A stretch of DNA of 64,000 bases from Notospermus geniculatus (lineage: Eukaryota > Nemertea > Pilidiophora > Heteronemertea > Lineidae): positions 71,791-135,790 of the forward strand of contig NMRB01001964.1 of NCBI GenBank assembly GCA_002633025.1. Reading direction: 5' to 3'. A program made the position numbers and the translations under genes. Position 1 is the stretch's first letter. Each line of letters opens with the position of its first letter. The notes beneath the pieces were generated by a model, which worked only from the letters and a program-made list of their open reading frames with translations, had not been told where the DNA came from and searched no databases. Positions 40,201-50,017 of this stretch are shown here, one piece after another.

Positions 40201-43200
40201 TTAGTGTCCACACCTCTTGGTAAAATGCAGCCCCTCCCATACCATAGATGGCTCTGGTATGTCTGACCCGTCTCAAATTCCCCCACCTGTTTCAGGCTCA
40301 TTTTATAAAACAATGCAAGAAATTGTTGGAGACTTTTTTCTGGAGATAATCCTAATCTTCATTAAACAGGATCATTCATGGCAGTACAATAGGGTGCACC
40401 TGTAAAGTGGCAAAATCGTCAAGTCTTTTTGAAAGTCCTTTCAGGGGGTATACGATTCAATGCTTAAATCATCTCCCAGTAGATTCATTGTAAAAGTGTT
40501 GATGTCCTAAAATTATTTTTTCTGCATGAATCGTTCTGACTTCATTTATATTCATTCACTTTGTGTCTGAAGCCACCTTTTCAAAAGCAGAAAAATGCCC
40601 CAAAATTGTAATATTGGTGCTTTTAAAAAATTCCTGCTAATGTTGACGTGTTATTCTTTTTTCTCTTCAGATTTGAAATATTAGCAAAAAAATGTGAGGA
40701 GAAAGAAAATCAAGAGGTACAAAGAAGGTACGTTTTGTTTTGAAAAGGAATCCATTATTAAGAATATTGTTACCAAATTTGTGTGTTATTTTCTGTTGTG
40801 TCAAAAAAAGAAAAGCCAAAAAAGAAAAGCCAAAACTACTCTCAAAACATTGAGTAAGCTAGGTCATCTAATTTTGAGTGTTAGACTCGACAGCTTGTGG
40901 CACAGACATGAGAGCACAGACCATGACGTGTGGATGTGGGTGTCTTACTCTTAAAGCCAGGGCTTGAGGTTTGGCAGGCAGGGGGCCAGGGGCCAGGGAG
41001 GAAACTGCCATTAACACATGTAATTACTGTAAAAACAATTCTCACAGCTCTCTCTCTACGTAAAACATTCTTTGTTGTCTTCACAAATAATGAGGTACTA
41101 ATAGACAAGCTGCCTGTAGGACCATAGGCCTAATTGAATGGGGGTGGAACGGCCAATCAGATGGCAGCCCCTGAGATAAAAGAGGCATTGCTTGTTGAGG
41201 GCAGTACAGTCTGAGGTGAACTTAGCTTGGGGTATCATCAATACAGTGTGCCCAAGCTTCTTTTGATCACTGAAGACACGCATAGTCAAGAGTTTAGAGC
41301 ACCTCCTGATATTCTATTCATCTGGAAACAACCTTTGGTCGTATTGCTTCCAAACTGTCGCCAAGCTGTGTTCATTCGGATCCCAACTATTGGATTGTTA
41401 CAAACTGTTCATCCTCGGACATATATAAACGCTGACGCATCCCTCGAGCCATCAGAACTGTCTTCACCTGAACATGGAACACACCTCCGCTCATTTCACT
41501 CCATCAACAACGACATTCGCCTTCAAAACTTCAAGAATGGAATACACGCCTGTCAATACGGACTCACCGGGAACTAAGTTCAACTTTTCATATTTTGATG
41601 ACTTATTGTCGGATCTTAACTCCAGGTATCGCCCATGTCTGAGAAGAGTCAAGTCCATGTCACAACCGGTAAGTAAAATGCAAATTTTTACACATCTTGC
41701 TCAAATTCATGTCTGTTTACTTTAGCTATTTTATACTATCACATTGATATCTAATCTGGGTATCTCAACTCATGTTATCTGATTTCCCAATTTCTGCCTG
41801 TGACGGGTGTCATTCTTCATGTACACTCCTCTCGCAGTGTTTTCGTTCGCTATGATCCGCTCACAGAACACTGCTTCGAATAGCCGGTATTCTGCCGATT
41901 TACCGCCAGATGGCACCACTACTATTCCCACTGTCATGCTGGAAAAAGTGTTTTAGGATTTTGCTCAGTTGCACCCTGAGGGCGGGTGTCTTATTTGATA
42001 CCTCCATAGTTAGACAGAAATAGTGCCATCTGGTGGTAAATCAGCAGAATACCGGCTATTGAAAGCAGTGTTTTGTGAACGGAGCATACAGAGCGAACAA
42101 AAACACTGCGAGAGGAGTGTATCCTTCATGAGCCCCAGCTGGTTCTATATTGGAAAACACATCCAGATTACAAGCTTGCTGAATTTTCAAATACTCCTCC
42201 CCTCCCCTCCCCCTCCTTGCTGAAATCTATGTCTGTGCACCCTTGGAGGACCTAATCTAATCTGTGCACCTAATCTAAGTCTGCTTTGCTGTATTTAATC
42301 TAATATCTAATCTGATGTTTTCTTCCTATTTCAGCCCTTGTCGTCTTTCATGAGCCCCAGTTCTATACTAGAAGACACGTCTAGATTAGAGCCTTGCCGA
42401 CCACCGTTACTTGACTCGACCAATAAACCTCGATTTCATTTGGAGGAGGAAGAAAATTCTCAGGACAGCGGCCTTGGCTGTGAGAAGGATAAGGTACAGT
42501 GCAAAATTACACTATAACTTTTTATAAGGCTTAGGTTTTCTTTTGGAAATTGGCCTGGGCCTCGAGTTAAGTAGCAGGAAGGTAATAGATCCCCCTTTTT
42601 GTTGGGGAGGCCTGCCACCGATGAAGTTGCGGGTTCAATCCCCAGTTGTGCCGGTTGTTGTATGTGGGAGAGGGGAGAAATCGTCTCGTGATTGTTAAGT
42701 TTTCTTTCTCCCCGGTTTCAAAAGTTCACATCTATCGCTTCAATCAGGAAATAACCACATTCGCTGATTTAGTCGGGTATGGAGAGTTTTTGCAAGGCAT
42801 TTTCTGGTCAACTCTGGAGCGCAGGGGTGAAACCATGAAAAAAGAGTACAATTAGGCCAAGCTTTTATTTTCCACAAAGGGATGTTATGGTGAATGAAGG
42901 TTTTGTGTCCCTTTGATCAACAAGACAAAGGGATGTGCAGATGGTGTGTGAAAGCCACCAAACCGTATACAACAGGAAATTTAGTCCCTCATTTTATTTT
43001 GACTGGTTGTTTTTCACCAGCAGTCCACTACAACAATTAAGTAATTACTCCTTAATTAACAACTCTGAGGCAATTGCCTGTGGAGAGTTACCCATGCAGA
43101 ACAAACAGCCCTTGCTCAAAATTCAAATTGTGCACTGGTCACAAACTCTTATGAATTACTCAAATGAAACAATGGGGTTTGATTACAATCTTTGCATTGG

Positions 43201-46200
43201 ATTATAATCTTCATACTCAATAAGTGATTATCATTTGGATTTCCTGATTTTTAACTCAAAAAAGAGAGTTGAAGTGTTGATGTTCCAGTTTGATAGGAAG
43301 CAATGAATAAGAATTTCTTGTTATTTTCATTTTGTTAGGAGGAATTAAACGGAAATGTGCCACTCTCACTCTGGACACTGGAATTACTTGTGGCACTTTG
43401 TAAATCGTGAATGTTGTGTAATTTCTCATGTCATGTACAGGGTTCGAAGTTCATGACCATTTGGTCTTAAAATGCGACCTGTATTTTGCTCTGTGCGACC
43501 CAAAAATTTGGTGTCTTACTGCATTTTGTATTGTGTGCGACTTGATTTTTTCGCCTGTTCAACCAAAATGCTTTTTCAGAATATGAACTTTGATCCCTGA
43601 TGTGTATAACAATATTGTGTATTTACAAGTCTATAGCTTGCCATGATGGATGACCATGGACGGTTGCAGTAACTTGTTCTTTCAACTATTGATGTATTTT
43701 CTGTCTTCAGGAGGATGACTTCCATTTCACAGAACCTATTGGCCTTCCACCGAAGAGGAATAAACTATTAGGAGAGGACTCAAACTCACCCCTCAGGTAC
43801 TCGCCCTGCAAGTCAATTGATGGGAAGAGAGGGACCATGCCACCACTTAGCCTAGTAAGTCTAATTTAATGGTATTGATTGTTTTACACCCGCCGCCATC
43901 CATGGCAGATGGTAGATAAGTAAGAGGATCACATTTGGCCAAAGGCTGCTTCTAATCTAAAGCCTACAGGCTGATTCTAAATCTTCCCCTAAGAGCTTCC
44001 CCTTAATAATCTCGGCCACAATGTCCCTTTCCTTGGGGTCACACTTCTAACCCCCATAACAACAGACCTTGACAGGTGAGAGTTCCATTTAGGGCTATTT
44101 TCACACATTTTCCTTTTGAATTGAGGTATTCCAAGGGCCTCCCTTTTCTTCAATGACTGGTATAAAAAAACATTGCCCCTATAGGTTTGTTATTTACTAT
44201 TTGACACATTGTTTTTCTGTGCTTATACACACACGGTCATTTCATAAAATAGGACCCAGTCTTTGTGCGGTCACAGTACATGTAATTAATCTGTTGTAAT
44301 TGTGCTTGGTCCCACCGTGACTTAAAACGCATCTAGCCTCTGCAAACTTCTTGCATGTGTGAACTCAGTTTCCTCTAGCAGTCTTTCTGGAACATTCTGG
44401 ATGCTAATGTCTTTAATTTTCCACTTCAGTTTTCAAAATCTCCATCCCTTGACGATCTCCCCCGTGCCAGGTCACCACTTGCCACCGTCTCCTTGACCAG
44501 CTGCAGGAGCCCGCTCCAACGAGCTAAATCCACCGAATCAACAAATGCTGACGATGACGACGATGGATTTTTGGAGTTGGTTGACCTTGAAGATGATGAA
44601 GAGGATATCAAAAACTCAGGTGTAAAAGGCCTCAGCAGCTTGTTAAAAGCACCGCTGATCCGTCCTAATTCACCGAAGAAAACAGTGGAGGAACTGATCT
44701 CACCCCCTGGAGTATACGTATGTATTGTTTTATCTGAAATAAAACATTATGTCACAGAAAAATGTGAAAATATGTTTTTGTATTCACCTTAAGGTATTTC
44801 TTAATCGATTGGACTGACTGTGATTATTAAAAAATTCTTCACTTTGACCTGAAATCACATGTTGAAGAAATCAACATCTCTGAGTTGTCCATTTCCCTTC
44901 TGCCGTCTGTCACATCATCGTATGTGATGTTATGGATCCTTGATGATAATTTCCACTATAATATAATGTGCTGACATCACTTTTTCAGCCGCGAAGGAAA
45001 GCTGCCCCACGGGGTTTGTTCCGTAGCCCGAGTGCCCCGAAGTTGAACCTGCCCAACTTGCCATCAGATAGTCCATTCGTTCTCAATACTCGCCTCACGT
45101 CGTTCAAGCGACCGGAGCCCCCAGTCGATGATGACACACCTGTGATATGCAAACGAAGGAAGAGCGTGTCAGATTTTAATGCTGAGCCTGTTCACAAGAA
45201 GGAGACAGTGCGGCCAAAGGTGAGGGGAAAAATATTCAACAAAAACTTTTTAAAATGAAACTTTTATTTTGTATCAGTCAATACGACCAGTATCTGTTTC
45301 GTTGCTCCTCCAAATCTCACTTCAAAACCTTTTCCATTTGGGATTCTTTACTGCTCCAAATCCCACTTCAAAACTTTCCAATTTCAGATACTTTACTGCT
45401 CCAAATTACCCTTCGTAACCTTTCCATTGAACATTCTTTACTGCTCCAAATTACACCACAAAATCTTTCCATTTCAGATTGTCCCCAAGTTTCATCGGTC
45501 TATCTCTGCTGGGGATGAATGCAACATCAAATGTGCTCTCAACAAAGGTGAGTTATCAGGGTTCTTCTCCCATAAAAAAGTCATAAAATATGAAAGTCTG
45601 AAGATAAGGCTTAAAACGTCATGAAATTTGGTGAAATGGTGTAAAAGTCATCACAACGGCTGAATCCTGAAGAAGTTGACTAATAGGTGTACTTATACAA
45701 TAAGGGAATTTTTGCTGGATTAGGTGTTGCTTCTGTCAAAGCTTATTGAAATCCATTTTGGTAACGGTCCCATGTCCATTTCTTATTGAAAGGAATTTAT
45801 ATATACATGTATTGTGAACTAAAGCGTTGAAGAATGCCAGGGATATAGGCAAAGGGACTAAACTACAACTCTCGTTACAGGTGCCAACCAAACCGATCTC
45901 GTTGGAGACTTCTCCAGGGCCTACTGCTTACCACATACCTCAGGCAAACATCAGGATCTCAAGTATATCTCACCTGATACGGTAAGTTCAAGACAGGGTC
46001 TAGTCCCCTCAGTGCCCATTTGTTCCACAGTATCTGTGGTCAAAGGAGTTCTAACAATGTGAAGCTCTTTGAAACTGTATGACTATGACTGTAAATGGGG
46101 ACCCTAGCCGCCCTTTTCTATAGGTGTCACTAGTGGTTAAAACTGTTGAAATGAAACTGACATCCCGGTCCTGATCAATTTCCCACACAGACGGCGTCCA

Positions 46201-47039
46201 TTGTTAGGACCGGGTTTCGGTGTGCTGCCCTCTATCGAGCTAGGATCCCCATTGAACTGTGTCCCCCTGGAACTGTGTCCCCACCGATCAGTTCATTCTA
46301 TCATTTTGTCTTCAGCTGCCCGGTCGCTTCACAGCGTTCGTGATTAACTTTTGTTCTTTTTCTCCAGGTGTCCCGCTTGCTCAGAAACGAGTACAGCCAC
46401 ATTGTCGAAGATTTCGTTATCGTTGATGCGCGCTACCCGTACGAATATGAAGGAGGTCACATCAAAAATGGTGTGAATCTGTACACCAAGGATCAAATTA
46501 TCACGGAATTTTTCAAGAAAATTCGCACACCGACGGATCCAAACAAGAGATTCATTATCGTCTTTCATTGTGAATTCTCGTCAGAGCGAGCTCCATCTCT
46601 GTGAGTAGTACTAACTTGTTCTTTCTACTCCATCTGGCTTGTCAGGCCACATGGTTGAACAGATGGGGTGGGGGTCATTTAAGTTAACTGAAATGCACAG
46701 GCCTGTAACTGCGAGTAATCAGAACTCAATAAGACCCATCAGTAGTAGTAATAATAATGATCTGATTTCTTTTCTGACAGGTCTCGTTTCCTGAGAGGTC
46801 AAGATCGCGAAGCTAACAAAGACTGCTACCCGCACCTGCACTACCCTGAGCTGTACCTCCTGGAGGGTGGCTACAAGAACTTCTTTGAATCGACGGACAA
46901 GGAGTTGTGCGTTCCTAAGACGTATAAGCCGATGTTGCACCGCGACCACTCTAACGATCTGAAGCATTTCCGTGCAAAATCTCGCTCTTGGGGTGGCGAA
47001 AGCCGTCGTAGTGGACTTTGCCGGGGACTTAAATTTTGA
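25257..47039 (+). CDS. CDC25: CDC25 (M-phase inducer) dual-specificity phosphatase, 704 aa
   Basis: Coding exons: 25257-25564, 25778-25828, 26890-27002, 27678-27735, 40671-40727, 41626-41668, 42335-42493, 43711-43854, 44430-44717, 44989-45219, 45478-45547, 45881-45981, 46368-46600, 46781-47039. All junction phases agree. N-terminal landmarks shared with vertebrate CDC25A/B are [55 protein letters not shown] and CKRRKSV. The catalytic rhodanese-type domain has [21 protein letters not shown] and the P-loop HCEFSSER (H608-R615, nucleophile C609), so it should be active. CDC25 removes inhibitory phosphates from CDK Thr14/Tyr15. Regulatory motifs include a KEN box (188-190), DSG (254-256) and a 14-3-3 mode-1 site R419-S-P-S-A-P424. 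Residue 562 is Ala where other CDC25s have Cys. Vertebrate paralogue assignment is not meaningful; this is probably the single invertebrate gene. Confidence 0.95.
26512..26694. mobile_element. Foldback MITE in CDC25 intron
   Basis: Outer arms 'actaatccaactttt' and 'aaaagttggattagtta' are inverted. The inner arms, starting TTCTACCAGTGTTCCCTGG at 26571 and ending with the complement at 26674, pair almost perfectly. About 28 extra bases interrupt only the left arm. Confidence 0.8.
29716..29985. mobile_element. Foldback element (GGGCGTATTCG ends)
   Basis: The left end GGGCGTATTCG is the inverse of the right end CGAATACGCCC. Internal inverted pairs include 'ctgacccagttcat' with 'atgaactgggtcag', and 'cgccgagaacaca' with 'gttatgttctcggcg'. 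No coding capacity. Confidence 0.7.
31258..31900. mobile_element. AGCTCACCTG-type repeat
   Basis: It starts with AGCTCACCTGTGGTGAGC and ends with ACAGGTGAGC. The 5' part carries runs of GTCCGTCGTC. An internal unit ('cacgtttcg..cttggtac.tatacacc...cagatgacct') occurs twice, near 31350 and 31650. I recognise this as a repeat type widespread in marine invertebrates; its class is unclear. It seems to sit inside GCGTA-rich repeats at about 31120-32220. Confidence 0.6.
32827..32894 (+). ncRNA. Candidate pre-miRNA-like hairpin
   Basis: Arms of 27 bases (32827-32853 and 32868-32894) pair with only two mismatches around a 14-base loop. The 68-nt length and small loop fit a miRNA precursor, and the site is in the sense strand of the CDC25 intron. 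I recognise no known miRNA seed. A short MITE would give the same shape, so this is a candidate only. Confidence 0.3.
34065..34489. mobile_element. Foldback transposon with 10-bp target duplication
   Basis: Direct repeats GCCTTTGGGT flank it at 34055-34064 and 34490-34499. The ends GGGTCCGTAAGAAGACCGG and CCGGTCTTTTTATGAACC are inverted. The arms are built from CGGAATACACC-type units, and a second inverted pair (GGGTGTTTTCGGCG / CGCCGAAAACACC) lies inside. A 9-10 bp target duplication suggests a MULE-like superfamily. No transposase. Confidence 0.8.
35200..36419. mobile_element. FB-like foldback element with tandem-repeat arms
   Basis: A perfect 9-bp target-site duplication GTCCTAAAC flanks the element (35191-35199 and 36420-36428). 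The ends GGGTGTCTATAAAACTAAGA and its complement form the terminal repeats. Each arm (about 210 and 270 bp) is a tandem array of ACTATAAAACTAAGACCC units, alternating with a version carrying ATTGT. The roughly 735 bp centre has no recognisable coding sequence. The organisation resembles Drosophila Foldback elements, which also make 9-bp duplications. Confidence 0.85.
36855..37036 (-). mobile_element. tRNA-derived SINE
   Basis: The minus strand reads GGAGCCTGGTGGTGTAGTGG (A box), then GGTTCGAATCC (B box, 36968-36978), then a tRNA-unrelated body with 'gagactttgagcaagtctct' and a tail. The head is tRNA-like but the body is that of a SINE. It lies antisense within the CDC25 intron. Confidence 0.75.
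40010..40288. repeat. Tandem duplication, period about 147 bp
   Basis: Two copies start 'atcccttgatata' (40012 and 40159) and share 'ggattagtgtccacacctcttgg'-like and 'gatggctctggtat' segments. Confidence 0.75.
41389..41473 (+). promoter_or_regulatory. Internal CDC25 promoter
   Basis: An inverted CCAAT box (ATTGG, 41389-41393) is followed by a strong TATA box (TATATAAAC, from 41422) and an initiator-like CCATCAGA near 41451. The spacing, about -60 and -30, is textbook. A good-context ATG follows at 41474 with an open frame that splices into the rest of CDC25. A second CCAAT lies at 41153-41157. Activity is inferred from sequence only. Confidence 0.5.
41474..41668 (+). CDS. CDC25: Alternative first exon of CDC25 (short isoform)
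   Basis: The ATG at 41474 (context gaacATGG) opens 65 codons that run, in frame and without a stop, through the canonical exon 41626-41668 to its donor CCG|GTAAGT. The novel N-terminal 51 residues begin [14 protein letters not shown] and include [20 protein letters not shown]. For transcripts from the upstream promoter, the acceptor at 41624-41625 would remove this leader. The resulting protein would be about 559 aa. It would keep [10 protein letters not shown], the DSG and RSPSAP motifs and the catalytic domain, but lack SPVTNL, CLDSP and the KEN box. Confidence 0.5.
41780..42183 (+). pseudogene. Decayed duplicate of CDC25 exon 42335-42493, split by a MITE
   Basis: Sequence 42124-42183 ('ttcatgagccccag..ttctata..gaa.acac.tc.agatta.a.gcttgc.ga') matches the genuine exon at 42346-42401. 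Sequence 41780-41821 matches the genuine intron end and exon start up to 'cttcatg'. The acceptor AG is lost and a 4-base insertion shifts the frame, so the copy is not usable. A 300 bp MITE (41822-42121) sits between the halves. Confidence 0.6.
41822..42121. mobile_element. 300 bp MITE with long inverted arms
   Basis: The left end TACACTCCTCTCGCAGTGTT and its inverted copy at the right pair over about 105 bases. The flanks TCTTCATG and CCTTCATG agree in 7 of 8 bases, suggesting an 8-bp target duplication (hAT-like), although TA cannot be excluded. Each arm holds a CTCF-consensus match (41903-41916 and, inverted, 42023-42036). Confidence 0.85.
43438..43604 (+). repeat. Dispersed repeat, copy 2 (CDC25 intron)
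   Basis: Same repeat as 20991-21124. It contains an extra 'gcgacc..aaaatttggtgtctta' segment absent from copy 1. Confidence 0.7.
45300..45477 (+). repeat. Tandem array of splice-acceptor-like units
   Basis: Four units of 45-47 bp, 'tactgctccaaat..cacttcaaaac.tttcca', run straight into the acceptor of exon 45478. The last unit supplies the functional TTTCCATTTCAG. The second contains an intact TTTCCAATTTCAG near 45385. Confidence 0.85.
46094..46253. mobile_element. Short MITE between CDC25 exons
   Basis: The ends AATGGGGACCCTAGC and GCTAGGATCCCCATT are inverted with one extra base. An inner pair CCGGTCCT / AGGACCGG lies inside. It sits in the intron before the catalytic P-loop exon. Confidence 0.6.
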
Positions 47040-48756
47040 AGCAGGAAAGAATCTCTAACACCATAATATTATCACCTGTCACCCCTCTGATGAAAATAGG
47101 ACAGCGAGAATTACACATCATGGATGACCAGGGCTACCCTATTGTTGATTTGAAGGGTTGTTGGGTGACATAGCTGTGATACACTGTTCGAATTCTTGAG
47201 CTGGCCTCATGTTATGAGAGTTTTCGAGAGAACTTTGAAAATTATCGAGTGATACCCAAAATTGCTGGCAGTTGATTGCCAATGATATAAGGGTAAAAAT
47301 TCCAGCCCATTTCAAACTTGGTGAGAAATCTTTAAGTTATTTATTATTGTGACTTATTTCATGAAGACAAGAGCAAGCCCAACTCTCTCATAGTGATGTC
47401 AGCTGAAAGATTTGAGTTCGTGGTGTGAAACTTGCAATACAGGAGTGCAAAGGCCTTAATGCAATACAGGAGTGCAAATATTCGTACAGGAGTGACAATA
47501 TTCATAATGTTGACTGTATGGACAATAATCAAGTAATGGCACTTGGATTCATGTCAGTTATTTCATCTGTGGAGTGCATGGACTGAATTTGCAACCGTTT
47601 TAAAGGAGTGGTTAGACTTAAAATGGCATGCTGCAAATTCTGTGGGAATCATCTTTGCATCGTCAACGTGGAGTGCTCTGTCCAGGGACTGCAATAAAGG
47701 AGAGCAGCTGTTACTGAATTTGCAACTGCTTTGAAGGAGTACTTGGACTATAAATGGCAAGGTGTGGATGGGAATAGACCATGCTACTGATGGCAGTTCC
47801 ACATTTTCTTTTTGGAGATTCAGGACTGCAGACAGTGTATTGAAATTGCAGTGCTTCTCTACAGAAGCACTATCTCCTAAACTTCAGTTTTACTGCAGTA
47901 TTGGAGTGCTAAATGTTTTTTCTTTTGGAAAAATTCTATGTAGAATGCAAGTTAGGCTGAGTTTGCCTGTCATGAAGGAATAACTCAATTTTGTGAGTCT
48001 GATTTCAAAGTTTTTTGTGAAACCCAGAAATTGTTGAAATTTGATGAGTGTGTATCTGCTATCTTGAGATGCACACAGCCACTTTTTTTTAAAAATTCTG
48101 AATTACTTGACGGCGATTGACTGGCGTAGAATTCAAACAGATATTTATGTTAATAGATCTGGTGTGTTTGATTGAGGACCTGCGTGAGTGTTGGAATGAT
48201 TGTGACCGTGTGAGTGTTGTTAGACGCCAGTTCATCTGTCGTATGGTTTGATATCTCAGTAGCCTGTGGTTGGAATGCCGGGTCAAATTTTTGATGTAAT
48301 ATTGCTGAATTCAGCGCTCGCCTCTCGACTGGCTGTCCAACATTTCAATTCATCCAAGCTTCACCCATTTGAATAAAACAGGAAATTCATCTTGTGTGAA
48401 ATTTCGCAGCATTTTCCTTCAACTACTGAGATATCGTTCTAGATATAACTTGAATAGAATTAAGTGCAAGAATCACTTAAGACAACCCCTATGTGCTACA
48501 CTAACCTTAACATTAACTTATTTCTAACTTTACCGAGAATGCAGATAAGTTTGAAGGACTAACAGATTATCCAATTGCATTAAGGTACGGTTTCCTTATT
48601 TATTGTGTGAAGTAATTATATTATGTTTCTGTCGCTGAACTTAGATGTGGCGACTCACTTCATGAAGGAAAATCATCTGAAATCATTTCATATTGAAATG
48701 ATCTACGAGAAATGCAAACTTCGGCATCCAGCAAGTATTAGGCCATGCAAAATAAA
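47040..48756 (+). other. CDC25 3' UTR with candidate poly(A) signals
   Basis: Downstream of the stop, AATAAA occurs at 47693, 48372 and 48751. Local repeats of 'acaggagtgcaa' and 'gaatttgcaac' lie at 47430-47760. The segment 47865-47976 recurs inverted at 53044-53156. Confidence 0.4.
47865..47976 (+). repeat. Inverted repeat arm A
   Basis: About 112 bp ('aagcactatctcctaaactt' to 'gcctgtcatgaa') match the reverse complement of 53044-53156 with only a few differences. It probably lies in the CDC25 3' UTR. Confidence 0.85.
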
Positions 48757-50017
48757 TTGTTTGTTTTGGTGAACATTTTTTTCAAAATTTAACAGTAGGT
48801 TGGTACATGTAGGTGTTTGCTTTCTACTTTTACCAAAAATGAATGATGAAAATGGGGGAAAAAATCAAGGGTTGGTCATTTTGGTTGCAGTGTTTTAGGG
48901 TGGGTAGGGTGACACAAAACAAACTGTGTATTTTGCTCAGCCTTTTCAAATTTACCACTGTAACTTGGACGATTTTAAACTTGTGTTGATTTCATCAAGT
49001 TATTGTTTTGATTTTATTTCACTTGTTCATTTCCTTTAATTGCACTGTGTGTTAGTCTTAGTCACATCTAAGAGTTTCACTTTGTACATTGTATATCGGT
49101 GTGAATAGTGTATAGAGACATACATTGTACAGGATTTGTAAATAAGTCATATTCTTATTATAATCTATTAATAGCCGAATGTGAGGGAGTCAGAAATGGT
49201 GGTGTTTGAATAGATATTGATTAATATAATCAGAATTTCATAATAAGCTAGCGCCAAAGTATATAAATTGTATATCAGAATTGTTTTTCAGTGACACCAA
49301 TCCAGTCACGAGAGGTGTTTGTGAGGTTGCCATTGTTTGATGTTTGAACTAGAAGTTATGGAAGTGTTGATTGACGTCACTGATTGACAATTCTTTGGTA
49401 GGTGGTAGATGTTCTGAACTTTGAAATCCAAGGCAGCATTAAGAAACTGGCAACAGAACAATTTGAACTGAATGTTGGGTGTTACAAAATGTGAATGAAG
49501 TCTTGCATTTGATTGTAAAGTCCAGAATTGTTTATAAGAAGGTCAGCCAAGCTGAACTAGTGAATCACCCAAATTTGTTAAAAATTTACTATTGGAACAT
49601 TGCAACAATGTGGAATTTTGAAGAAATTAATCTAGTGACTGTCAGGTTCAGGAAGTGGTTGGTTCAGCACTTGGAAAATTGGTTCTGCACTTGGAGATCT
49701 GGTGCAGTGCTTGGAAGCTTACATGTAGATTTGGCTCTTGGAGACAAGTGCAGTACTTGGAAAACTGGTTCAGCTTGGTTGGGTAGTGTTTGTGATAAGT
49801 AAATGTTGTGCCATTATATCGTATGAATGTACCTCAGGAATGTCTATCAGACAAAATTTTATATTTTCAAAATATTTGGAGTTAGTTTTGCCAGAATTCC
49901 CACATCACTAACTTGATATTTCTCAATGATAGAGGCGCTGGTCCATGTGAGGTATTTTCTTGTGTGAGGTGTCTCTCAATGGGTGACTCACCACTGTTGG
50001 TTTCCTTTCGAGTTTCC

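Larger units (their letters stand above)
27736..40670 (+). other. 12.9 kb CDC25 intron filled with repeats
   Basis: No further coding exon is needed here. Residues on both sides (VEK|KFEILAKK) align without a break with the vertebrate CDC25B segment, and the phases match. The intron holds foldback elements, a SINE, tandem duplications and the hairpin at 32827, each listed separately. Confidence 0.7.

Noticed and set aside
41227-41577. 116-codon frame overlapping the alternative CDC25 exon
   Set aside because: It is in a different frame from the phosphatase and covers the promoter motifs. The in-frame ATG at 41474 explains the region better.
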